Shown here piece by piece: positions 1 to 7,286 of a stretch of DNA of 34,382 nucleotides; position 1 is the first letter of the stretch, and the number at the start of each line of letters is the position of its first letter. The notes beneath the pieces are model-generated. The model did no database searches. It saw only the letters and a program-made list of their open reading frames with translations, and was not told the origin of the DNA. The position numbers and the translations under genes are program-made. Origin of the DNA: Pseudomonadota bacterium. Lineage in GTDB: Bacteria > Pseudomonadota > Gammaproteobacteria > Burkholderiales > Thiobacillaceae. The stretch spans positions 1 through 34,382 of the forward strand of contig JAUYFG010000212.1 of NCBI GenBank assembly GCA_030690985.1. Direction: 5' to 3'.

Positions 1-35
1 CGGAAGGCGCGATGAGGCCGCTTTTCCGCCCTACA
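1..35. repeat. family D palindromic repeat, right half cut by window edge
   Basis: The first 35 bases (GGAAGGCGCGATGAGGCCGC, then TTTTCCGCCCTAC) match one arm of the repeat seen complete at 17949-18036 and partly at 33571-33608. Only one arm is inside the window. Confidence 0.7.
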
Positions 36-38
36 TAC

Positions 39-118
39 GTAGCCCGGATGCAGCGCAGCGGAATCCGGGGCTTCGGAGCGTGCGATCCCCGGATTCCGCT
101 GCGCTGCATCCGGGCTAC
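39..118. repeat. family A palindromic repeat (REP-like)
   Basis: Inverted repeat of about 80 bp. The left arm begins GTAGCCCGGATGCAGCGCAG, and the right arm is its reverse complement ending at 118. The same family occurs at 4802-4919, 8102-8182, 8334-8373 (half), 22293-22372 and inside a gene at 24737-24817. The arms can form a long stem with a loop of roughly 20 bases. Confidence 0.85.
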
Positions 119-141
119 CCAACTTTCGAGGAAGGAATCAA

Positions 142-325
142 CCGTGCTTATCGGGTTAGCTCCCAATGACACTAGATGTAGTGGCCCGTGATTTCGCGGC
201 ATGGCGCCGTAGGTTGGGCAAAGCGAAGCGTGCCCAACATCGCGGCGGTTCGTTGGGCACGCTTCGCTTTGCCCACCCTACGTCACTACCGGTAGTGGGC
301 TTGGGAGCTAACCGGATAAGCACGG
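142..325. repeat. nested palindromic element (MITE-like) containing a family B hairpin
   Basis: Outer arms 142-166 and 301-325 are 25-base inverted repeats with one mismatch (the left begins CCGTGCTTATCGGGTTAGCT). Inside lies a family B hairpin, 209-281, of 73 bp. Partial copies are found at 17048-17190 (opposite orientation, one outer arm kept) and 33323-33402. The element has no coding capacity. Two nested inverted repeats with separate histories resemble a non-autonomous mobile element, but no target-site duplication was demonstrated. Confidence 0.75.
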
Positions 326-403
326 AATCAACCTTCCCCAGACCCGCAGCCCTGGCCCGAATGGCGCATACAATCAGACAATCAGATTTTCAAAGGGCCA
401 GCC

Positions 404-682
404 ATGACCGCCACCACCCTCACCGCCACCACCCTCGCCCGCAACTTTTCCGAATACCTCAACCAGGTTCGTTACCAGGGAGCGGAATTCGATATTCGAC
501 GCGGCAATGAAATCATCGCCCGGCTGTGCCCGCCTCGGCCATCGGCCGGCTACCCCGTCGAACGCCTGGCCGGCCTCTATGCCGGGCTGCCGACGCTGGC
601 GGACGATGCCGATGCCTTCCTGGAAGACCTGCGCGAAGCCGAGCGCCACCTGGCCATGGAGCGCGACGCATGGGAATCCTGA
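404..682 (+). CDS. Phd/YefM-type antitoxin
   Basis: This 92-residue protein has an N-terminal segment (LARNFSEYLNQVRYQG, then FDIRRGNEIIARL) typical of the Phd/YefM DNA-binding antitoxin fold: a helix, then a strand carrying the RGNEIIARL stretch. The acidic C-terminal half (residues 55-92) is what normally wraps the toxin. AAAGGG lies just upstream of the ATG. The gene overlaps the PIN-domain gene downstream by 13 bases, which indicates a coupled type II toxin-antitoxin operon. Such antitoxins usually repress their own promoter. Function is assigned from family resemblance and context. Confidence 0.8.
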   Translation: MTATTLTATTLARNFSEYLNQVRYQGAEFDIRRGNEIIARLCPPRPSAGYPVERLAGLYAGLPTLADDADAFLEDLREAERHLAMERDAWES

Positions 683-1083
683 TCGACAGCGACGTTCTCA
701 TCCTCGCCGACCGCCGGCGCGCCAGTCTCGATTTCTCGCCCTGGCGGCAATATGGCGATGCCTTCATCAGCGCCATCACCGCCTCCGAACTTCTGGTCGG
801 CGTACACCGCGCCCAGACCGAAGCGCAGCGCGCCCGGCGCATCGCCTTCGTCGAAGGCCTCCTCGCAGCCCTCCCGGCGCTGCCCTTCGACCTGGAAACC
901 GCCCGCGTCCACGCCCAGTTGCTCGCCGCCCTGCCGAGAAACGAAACCATCGGCGCCCACGACGCCCAGATCGCCGCCACCGCCCTGCGCCACGGCTTTC
1001 CCGTGCTCACCCACAACGGCCGCGACTTCCGCAAACTGGCGGGGGTCACGGTGCTGGATTACCCGGCCGATGCGCCGCCGTAA
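670..1083 (+). CDS. PIN-domain toxin (VapC-like ribonuclease)
   Basis: This 137-residue protein begins MGILIDSDVLILA, the first PIN-domain strand with its metal-binding aspartate. It continues with SAITASELLVGV (conserved Glu), IGAHDAQIAATAL (third acidic position) and VLTHNGRDFRKL (final acidic motif), so all four parts of the Mg-dependent RNase site appear intact. The ATG at 670 lies inside the antitoxin gene and gives the usual VapC length. The likely role is growth-inhibiting RNA cleavage held in check by the upstream antitoxin. It lies about 130 bp before the CARF gene; whether it belongs to the CRISPR island or is only a neighbour cannot be decided from sequence. Confidence 0.88.
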   Translation: MGILIDSDVLILADRRRASLDFSPWRQYGDAFISAITASELLVGVHRAQTEAQRARRIAFVEGLLAALPALPFDLETARVHAQLLAALPRNETIGAHDAQIAATALRHGFPVLTHNGRDFRKLAGVTVLDYPADAPP

Positions 1084-1091
1084 GAAGCGTC

Positions 1092-1154
1092 GTAGGTTGG
1101 GTTAGCCGACGTTGTCGGCGTAACCCAACATGGCGTTTGACGTCGGGTTACGGC
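1092..1154. repeat. diverged family B-type palindromic repeat
   Basis: It starts GTAGGTTGGGTTAGCC and contains an inner hairpin (TTGGGTTAGCCGAC pairing with GTCGGCGTAACCCAA, about 1098-1129), followed by a third copy of the CGTCGGGTTACGG arm. It fills the gap between the toxin gene and the CARF gene and could act as a transcription or mRNA-end structure. No U-run follows, so it is not called a terminator. Confidence 0.6.
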
Positions 1155-1209
1155 GCAAAGGGCCGCTCCTGACTCGACTCACGAAACCACCCCCTGGAGG
1201 CAATACGAC

Positions 1210-2091
1210 ATGAAAACCCCTGAAAGTTGCGTCAAACGCGCCTGGCACTGGATCAAGGTCTTCCTCTTCCTGCTGCTGCCGCTGGCGATCATGCCCATCC
1301 TCGCCGGCTGGGTGGGCGACGTGAGTAAAGACGGGTTGAAAGGCGTGGAACTCGGCGCCATCGACTGCTGGCTGCTTGGCGGTGGCCTGGCCGGGCTGGT
1401 GCTGCTGGCGATACTCTTGGTCTGGAAAGGCCGCGCGCTGCTGCCGGCCAAAGTCATCGCGCAAACCCCCGCCTTCGAACAAAGGCGGGTGGTGGTGGCT
1501 CTGCTCTCTCCTTGCGATGGCCTGAAACGGCCCAATGGCGAATGGGAGTTCACCCCCAGGGACAAGCCGCCCATCCCGCTGGCCGGAAAGACCCTGGACG
1601 AACTGGTGGACAAGTCTTGCGTGCTGCCCGGCCTGACCTGGCAGCAAACCCTGCGCGCCGCCCACTACCACCGCACCCGGCTGGAAAAACTGGTGCTGGT
1701 CGGCTCTCTGGGTGGATCGGGCAGCAACGCGCAACTGGACCAGGCGCGCGAATTCTTTTCCACCTGGTTTCCCGGCAAGGTTGTCGTCCCTGGCAGCCCC
1801 ACCCGTGCGGGCGACGGCTACGACACCCGCTGGCAAGCCGATTTCGAAGACCTGAACAGCCTCGGCAACCTGCTCGACAACCTCCTGCGGGAACTGCGCA
1901 AGGACACGGCCGGTTATCGCGACCGCGACATCATCATCGACTGCACCGGCGGCTACAAAGTCACCAGCATCGCCGCCGCCCTGGCCACCCTGCACCGGGC
2001 CGAACTCATGTTCCAGTACGTCGGCACCGGCGACCATGCCGGGCGTATCACCGGATTCAACGTCGCCACGGAAGCCAGCCTGAACCCATGA
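1210..2091 (+). CDS. membrane-anchored CARF-domain protein (Cam1-like candidate)
   Basis: This 293-residue protein has two predicted membrane helices (about residues 16-33, FLFLLLPLAIMPILAG, and 53-72, CWLLGGGLAGLVLLAILLVW) followed by a soluble domain, about 92-293. The domain has a Rossmann-like start (RRVVVALLSP), a glycine-rich SLGGSGSN turn, and IIIDCTGGYKVTSIAAAL near 241-258. That last stretch is a variant of the D-x-TGGTK-x-MS signature of CARF ligand-binding domains. CARF proteins bind the cyclic oligoadenylates made by Cas10 in type III CRISPR immunity. Membrane-linked CARF proteins such as Cam1 respond by disturbing the membrane. GGAGG precedes the ATG. The gene overlaps the next by ATGA, so the two are probably translated together. 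The CARF call is by motif; the effector action is inference. The Thr-to-Tyr change in the signature is unusual. Confidence 0.75.
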   Translation: MKTPESCVKRAWHWIKVFLFLLLPLAIMPILAGWVGDVSKDGLKGVELGAIDCWLLGGGLAGLVLLAILLVWKGRALLPAKVIAQTPAFEQRRVVVALLSPCDGLKRPNGEWEFTPRDKPPIPLAGKTLDELVDKSCVLPGLTWQQTLRAAHYHRTRLEKLVLVGSLGGSGSNAQLDQAREFFSTWFPGKVVVPGSPTRAGDGYDTRWQADFEDLNSLGNLLDNLLRELRKDTAGYRDRDIIIDCTGGYKVTSIAAALATLHRAELMFQYVGTGDHAGRITGFNVATEASLNP

Positions 2092-2405
2092 TCTACCTCC
2101 TCAATTCCCCCATCCTCACCGCCTATGGCGACTGGCGCTTCAGCGGCCCGCTCGCGGTGGAGGATGCGCGCGCCGCCCTGGCGGCGGGTTTCGTTTCCGC
2201 CATCGGCCACGAAAGCGGCGCCGCATTTCTGAGCCGGCTGCTGCGCCTGCCGATCGTGGCGAACCGCATCACGGTGGCCCTGAACCCAGGCGACGCCGCC
2301 CTGGTGCTACGGCTGACGACCCGATTGCCGGAAGCCAAAGTTCTCGACGCCACGGAATTTGCCGGCATGGATTACGAACTGGGCTGGCTGGAGCGGCTGG
2401 CGTGA
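2088..2405 (+). CDS. crn2: DUF1874 / AcrIII-1-like ring nuclease (Crn2-type candidate)
   Basis: This 105-residue protein starts MIYLLNSPILTAYGDWRFSG and contains the family hallmark SAIGHESGAAFLSRLL (His41), then NRITVALNPGDAALVLRL and a C-terminal ELGWLERL. This is the DUF1874 fold shared by the viral anti-CRISPR AcrIII-1 and the cellular Crn2 enzymes, which bind and quickly cut cyclic tetra-adenylate. The conserved histidine is the reported catalytic residue and is present. The start at 2088 overlaps the CARF gene's stop (ATGA). Pairing with a CARF protein suggests it switches off or tunes the cA4 signal that the CARF protein senses. A host Crn2 role fits the operon better than a viral anti-CRISPR, though capture from a virus is possible. 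Confidence 0.85.
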   Translation: MIYLLNSPILTAYGDWRFSGPLAVEDARAALAAGFVSAIGHESGAAFLSRLLRLPIVANRITVALNPGDAALVLRLTTRLPEAKVLDATEFAGMDYELGWLERLA

Positions 2406-2622
2406 AATCCGCCGGCGCGCTGACCGGGAAAAACCCCCTGAAATTCAAACCCTGAAAAAACAGCCACTTGCGAAAAAGTCTCGAAAAGATGCGCCGACGA
2501 TTGATTCATAAGGATTTATTGCCTTTTTCCGGCTTGCCGCGCCGCGCGCGGCAAGCGCAAGCGCCCGATGCGCCGGAAATCGCCTTGCGCAGCCTTGCCG
2601 GAAGCGGCCTCGCAAGGGTAGA
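2406..2622 (+). promoter_or_regulatory. CRISPR leader region
   Basis: This is a 217-base non-coding stretch between the ring-nuclease gene and the first repeat. It has A-rich patches (about 2448-2490, 2508-2528) and a GC-rich inverted repeat around 2536-2551 (CTTGCCGCGC facing GCGCGGCAAG). The array's degenerate repeat is at the opposite end, so this side should be the leader, with transcription running rightward. No promoter boxes were assigned with confidence. Confidence 0.65.
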
Positions 2623-4701
2623 GTTTCCCCGCCCGGATTTATTGAACGGGATTAAGACTCATGATGATACTCCTTTGAGGAAAAGTGTGAGGTTTCCCCG
2701 CCCGGATTTATTGAACGGGATTAAGACGCCAAGGATAAGACGGCGGCGCTGGTGCACACGGTTTCCCCGCCCGGATTTATTGAACGGGATTAAGACTGCC
2801 TTACGGGAATGGTACTCGTCACAAAGTATTCGGTTTCCCCGCCCGGATTTATTGAACGGGATTAAGACAGCAAACCGATGGCAGTATTGACATCGTAAAG
2901 TGGTTTCCCCGCCCGGATTTATTGAACGGGATTAAGACGCCGTGGCGACTTGCATGCTGTACTCGGCCACTTTGGTTTCCCCGCCCGGATTTATTGAACG
3001 GGATTAAGACAAAGTTGTGAGGAGTTTGAGGATTTGCCCGCCGTTGTTTCCCCGCCCGGATTTATTGAACGGGATTAAGACTAGCAACGGCTTTCATGGT
3101 ACATCCTCCTTTGAGGTTTCCCCGCCCGGATTTATTGAACGGGATTAAGACAAACTCTTCATACTGTTCCTCTCGTATTAGTAAAAAGTTTCCCCGCCCG
3201 GATTTATTGAACGGGATTAAGACGACAGTTGCAGATCAACCTGGTCCAGATGGTTGAGGTTTCCCCGCCCGGATTTATTGAACGGGATTAAGACAAATGA
3301 ATACCGGTGTGTCCCAACCAGAAATGCGTTTCCCCGCCCGGATTTATTGAACGGGATTAAGACTTTACAACTGACACTGCCTATTTTTCGCCCACAGGTT
3401 TCCCCGCCCGGATTTATTGAACGGGATTAAGACTCGGCGACCTGCCGCCAGAAATCCTTCATTTGACCGTTTCCCCGCCCGGATTTATTGAACGGGATTA
3501 AGACTTCGAGATGAACACTCGATTGCCCCGTGAATGAAAAGTTTCCCCGCCCGGATTTATTGAACGGGATTAAGACTTATGCCGCTTTCGAAAGGCAGCA
3601 GACAAAAGAAGTTTCCCCGCCCGGATTTATTGAACGGGATTAAGACGATCGAACGCAGGACAGCGGCGCTGGTGCACACGTTTCCCCGCCCGGATTTATT
3701 GAACGGGATTAAGACCGAGTTCTTCCAGCGTGACCATGGGAATGTAGACTTTTCCCCGCCCGGATTTATTGAACGGGATTAAGACCAAAGAAAAAAAGCT
3801 GAAAAGAACAAAAAGAAATTGTTTCCCCGCCCGGATTTATTGAACGGGATTAAGACACGATGATGCTGCCGCGAAGACCGGAAGCGAAAAAGTTTCCCCG
3901 CCCGGATTTATTGAACGGGATTAAGACTTCGTGGCGACCCACATCGTGACGCACTACGTTAAAGTTTCCCCGCCCGGATTTATTGAACGGGATTAAGACA
4001 CCCCACGTTACGCATTTGGAATCGGAAGACGCTTTGTTTCCCCGCCCGGATTTATTGAACGGGATTAAGACCCTTAGCGAGACACTCGCGTGGAAAGTTG
4101 TCCGGAGTTTCCCCGCCCGGATTTATTGAACGGGATTAAGACTGCGAGAAGGGGGCAACGGCAACGGCAGTAAGGGGTTTCCCCGCCCGGATTTATTGAA
4201 CGGGATTAAGACATTGCTGGCAAAAACCGGCGCGATTGCAACAAAAAAGTTTCCCCGCCCGGATTTATTGAACGGGATTAAGACTCTGGATAACATCGAC
4301 CCAGCTTGCCATATTTAATTTGTTTCCCCGCCCGGATTTATTGAACGGGATTAAGACTGCAAGCATGGGGACGAGCGTGAGGAATAAAACAGGTTTCCCC
4401 GCCCGGATTTATTGAACGGGATTAAGACGCGAGCATCATTGCGGAGAAGACGGGCAAAAAAAGTTTCCCCGCCCGGATTTATTGAACGGGATTAAGACAG
4501 AACGACCAGTGTCGTCGCGCCATAGCCATTGGGTTTCCCCGCCCGGATTTATTGAACGGGATTAAGACGTTGCTTGCAATATGCTACTGGCGCGGAAAAA
4601 CGTTTCCCCGCCCGGATTTATTGAACGGGATTAAGACCCGCCCCCGTTATCTCGTCCACGATCTCTCTCGGTTTCCCCGCCCGGATTTATTGAACGGGAT
4701 T
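2623..4701 (+). CRISPR. CRISPR array, 30 repeats of 36 bp and 29 spacers of 33-37 bp
   Basis: The repeat begins GTTTCCCCGCCCGG and ends GAACGGGATTAAGAC. Repeats start at 2623, 2692, 2761, 2833, 2903, 2975, 3046, 3116, 3188, 3259, 3328, 3398, 3469, 3541, 3611, 3680, 3750, 3821, 3892, 3964, 4036, 4107, 4177, 4249, 4322, 4393, 4463, 4533, 4602 and 4671. All are identical by eye except 3750 (first base G to T) and the last, which keeps only its first 31 bases. A short stem (CCCG with CGGG around GATTTATTGAA) followed by ATTAAGAC suggests Cas6 cutting that leaves an 8-base 5' tag, as is usual for type III. Spacer lengths also fit type III. The degenerate end at 4701 marks the trailer. No Cas10 gene is nearby. 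Confidence 0.98.
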
Positions 4702-5059
4702 GCAATTATCGAAAGACGCCGGCAGGATGCCGGCGCTACATTTTTTTACGCGGATTTGTTTTTCCGGCGGCAATGACCGCCATTCCAGAGCGGCAGCGAG
4801 CGTAGCCCAGATGCAGCCCGCCCCTCTGCCCGTTGAAATGCGCACCGACCTCACGCGGGCGGAATCCGGGATTCTTTGCCATCCCTTCCCCGGATTCCGC
4901 GATGCTCCATCCGGGCTACGTTTGCTTTTTTAAGTTTCCCCGCCCGGATTTATTGAACGGGATTGCAATTATCGAAAGACGCCGGCAGGATGCCGGCGCT
5001 ACATTTTTTTTACGCGGATTTGTTTTTCCGGCGGCAATGACCGCCATTCCAGAGCGGCA
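4671..5059. repeat. duplicated array trailer carrying truncated CRISPR repeats
   Basis: Bases 4671-4795 and 4934-5059 are near-identical direct copies differing by one T in a T-run. Each starts with a 31-base truncated CRISPR repeat and continues with TGCAATTATCGAAAGACGCC and a GCCGGCAGGATGCCGGCGC palindrome. Between them (4796-4933) lies a family A palindromic repeat, about 4802-4919. This looks like a tandem duplication of a roughly 263-base unit made of trailer plus repeat element. The second truncated repeat, at 4934-4964, is not a functional array unit because it lacks the ATTAAGAC end. Confidence 0.85.
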
Positions 5060-5074
5060 ATGGCGGTCATTGCC
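5033..5074. repeat. perfect 16-bp hairpin upstream of the RT-Cas1 gene
   Basis: GGCAATGACCGCCATT (5033-5048) is the exact reverse complement of 5059-5074, with a 10-base loop. It sits about 120 bases before the RT-Cas1 start. It may end array transcription or protect an mRNA end; there is no U-run, so it is left as a structural repeat. Confidence 0.7.
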
Positions 5075-5191
5075 AGAGCCCCTATTCGGGGGTGTTTCGG
5101 CCCGCCAGCGGGCCTCCTACCGGGGTCGGCGCGGCGCGAGGATAGGGATCGCGGTTCGCGCCATCAGAATAATTTCAGCAAGGTGGGTGAA

Positions 5192-7207
5192 ATGGATCTG
5201 TTCAATCGTCTGGCCAGCATCGACACCTTGCTGCTCGGCTGGGAGAAGGTGCGCGGCAATGCCGGCGGGCCGGGGGCGGATGGGGTGACCATCGAGCGCT
5301 TCGCCCAGGATTTGTTGCCGTGGATGGAGACTTTTCCCGAGGAATTGCGCGAGGGGCGTTATCACCCGCATCCACTGTTGCAGGTGCGCATGGCGCGGCC
5401 GGGCAAGAAGGATCGCCTTCTTTCCATCCCCACGGTGCGCGACCGGGTGGTGCAGTCGGCGGCCAATCAGTTGATCGTGCCGATTCTGGAAAAGGAGTTC
5501 GCGGACGAAAGCTGGGGTTATCGCCGGGGCCGCTCCACCCAAATGGCTTTGGCCGAGGTGGCGCGCCTGCGCGACGAGGGCTTTCGCTGGGTGGTGGACG
5601 CGGACATCAGTGCGTTTTTCGATGAGGTGGATCATCCGGCGCTATTTGCCCGGTTGGCGCGTTATCTGCCCGATCCCCGCTTGCTGGCGTTGATTCGTTT
5701 ATGGGTGGCGGGGGTGGTGAAAACGGTGGAGGGCGTTTACCGCCGCATCGAGCGGGGAATTCCGCAGGGGTCGCCGATTTCGCCGGTGTTGGCGAATCTG
5801 TATCTGGACGATTTCGATGAGGCGATCCTCGATGAGAACTTGCGCCTGGTGCGCTTCGCCGACGATTTCCTGATTCTCTGCCGCGACCGCGAGCAGGCGG
5901 AGGATGCCCTGGCACTGACCAGCGAGACGCTGGATGCCCTGGATTTGCGCCTGAACCAGGCGAAGACGCGGATCACCCATTTCGATGAGGGCTTCCGTTT
6001 CCTCGGGGTGAATTTCCTGCGCGAGCAGCTTTCGCCGGCCAATCCGGCGGCGCGGGGCCTCCAGGCGCCCGCGCCGGGCTATGCGTTTCGCGGCGCGGGC
6101 CGCCGCCTGGAGCCGTTGGCGCCGGAGCCGGCGCCGGTCGAGGAGATGGCGGTTCTGGAGATTGAGTCCGCCATCGTCAGCGTCGATGAGGCGACGCCGC
6201 CGCTATTGCGCACGCTGTATCTGAACGAACAGGGTTTGTCGCTGTCGCGGGAGGGGCAACGTCTGCTGGTGGGCCACCGCGATCAGGTGTTGCTGGAGGT
6301 GCCAATCCATACGCTGAACCAGGTGGTGGTGAACGGCAACGCTTCGTTGACCACGGGGGCGTTACGGCTGTGCCAGGAGAACCACATCGGCGTCGGTTTT
6401 CTGCGCATGAATGGGGAGTGCTGGGGAATGCTGGAGGCTTTCGACGGCCATGCGGTGGAATTGCGCCTGGCGCAGTACCGGCGCACGGAGGACGCGGAAT
6501 TCCGGCTGGCGACGGCGCGCGCGATGGTGGTGGCGAAGATCGCGAACAGCCGGTTGTTGCTGAATCGCTATTTGCGCCGGCATCCCTTGCCGGAGGCGGA
6601 GTTTCGCCTGGCGGAACTGCTTGATCTGGGCCACCGGGCGGAGTCGGCCACGGGCCTGGAGATGTTGCGCGGTTTCGAGGGGGCGGCGGCGCGGGTGTAT
6701 TTCGGCGCTTTCCAGGATTGGTTGGGCGAGCCCTGGGGTTTCACCGGCCGGCAGCGGCAGCCGCCACCGGACCCGGTGAACGCGCTGCTGTCCTATGGCT
6801 ACGCGGTGTTGTTCAACAATCTGCATCATCTGATCCGCCTGCGCGGCCTGGACCCGCATCTGGGCTTTCTCCATGCCGCGCGCGACGGGCATCCGGCGCT
6901 GGTGTCGGATTTGATGGAGGAATTCCGTTCGCTGGTGGTGGATGCGGTGGTGCTGCATCTGTTGTTCGCCGGGCAGGTGGGCACGGAGGATTTCTCGCCC
7001 GATGGGGAGGAGGGCGCGGGCTGGCGCATGAGCGAGGCCTTCAAGAAGAAGTTCATCCATGCGCTGGAGGCGAAATTGAACAGCCGTCTGGCGCATCCTT
7101 CCGGCGGGGTGCTGGATTACCGCCGCATCCTGCGCCATCAGGTGCATGCCCTGGCGCGCGCCATCGAGGGCGCGGAGCCGGGCTATCGGGGGTTCACGCC
7201 GAAATGA
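5192..7207 (+). CDS. cas1: reverse transcriptase-Cas1 fusion
   Basis: This 671-residue protein joins two domains. Residues 1-280 form a group-II-intron-like reverse transcriptase: YRRGRSTQMA (110-119), motif A DADISAFFD with catalytic D138, GIPQGSPISPVLANLYLDDF (189-208), RFADDFLIL with D224/D225, and LGVNFL. After a proline-rich linker (about 281-335), residues 338-655 are Cas1: LYLNEQG, MLRGFEGAAARVYF (E496), GFLHAARDGHPALVSDLMEEFR (H561, D573), matching the Glu/His/Asp metal site. RT-Cas1 fusions let type III systems acquire spacers from RNA by copying it into DNA. There is no N-terminal Cas6 domain; cas6 is separate downstream. The start at 5192 has AAGGTGG just upstream and begins where RT homology begins; the frame is open further upstream to 5060. 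Catalytic residues of both halves look intact. Confidence 0.97.
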   Translation: MDLFNRLASIDTLLLGWEKVRGNAGGPGADGVTIERFAQDLLPWMETFPEELREGRYHPHPLLQVRMARPGKKDRLLSIPTVRDRVVQSAANQLIVPILEKEFADESWGYRRGRSTQMALAEVARLRDEGFRWVVDADISAFFDEVDHPALFARLARYLPDPRLLALIRLWVAGVVKTVEGVYRRIERGIPQGSPISPVLANLYLDDFDEAILDENLRLVRFADDFLILCRDREQAEDALALTSETLDALDLRLNQAKTRITHFDEGFRFLGVNFLREQLSPANPAARGLQAPAPGYAFRGAGRRLEPLAPEPAPVEEMAVLEIESAIVSVDEATPPLLRTLYLNEQGLSLSREGQRLLVGHRDQVLLEVPIHTLNQVVVNGNASLTTGALRLCQENHIGVGFLRMNGECWGMLEAFDGHAVELRLAQYRRTEDAEFRLATARAMVVAKIANSRLLLNRYLRRHPLPEAEFRLAELLDLGHRAESATGLEMLRGFEGAAARVYFGAFQDWLGEPWGFTGRQRQPPPDPVNALLSYGYAVLFNNLHHLIRLRGLDPHLGFLHAARDGHPALVSDLMEEFRSLVVDAVVLHLLFAGQVGTEDFSPDGEEGAGWRMSEAFKKKFIHALEAKLNSRLAHPSGGVLDYRRILRHQVHALARAIEGAEPGYRGFTPK

Positions 7208-7286
7208 GCGCCCCAAAAAAGGCCGCAGCGCGGCGTTTCTTCCCCAGGGGGCCGGGAATCACCTGGGTCGGCCCGGTGTGTTTCTG

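Noticed and set aside
2088-2405. Viral anti-CRISPR (AcrIII-1) from an integrated phage
   Set aside because: No phage genes nearby and it is translationally coupled to a CARF gene at the CRISPR leader; a host ring nuclease is the simpler reading.
2939-3963. Possible relation of spacers 5 and 19 (both contain CGTGGCGAC near the left end)
   Set aside because: Only nine shared bases and no further alignment; not convincing beside the 17-base match of spacers 2 and 15.
2468-4776. Open frames across the CRISPR array with repeated FPRPDLLNGIKT peptides
   Set aside because: They are translations of the CRISPR repeat, not genes.
5060-5191. N-terminal extension of RT-Cas1 starting at 5060
   Set aside because: The extension encodes repeat/hairpin sequence with no domain, while ATG 5192 has a ribosome site and begins at the RT homology.
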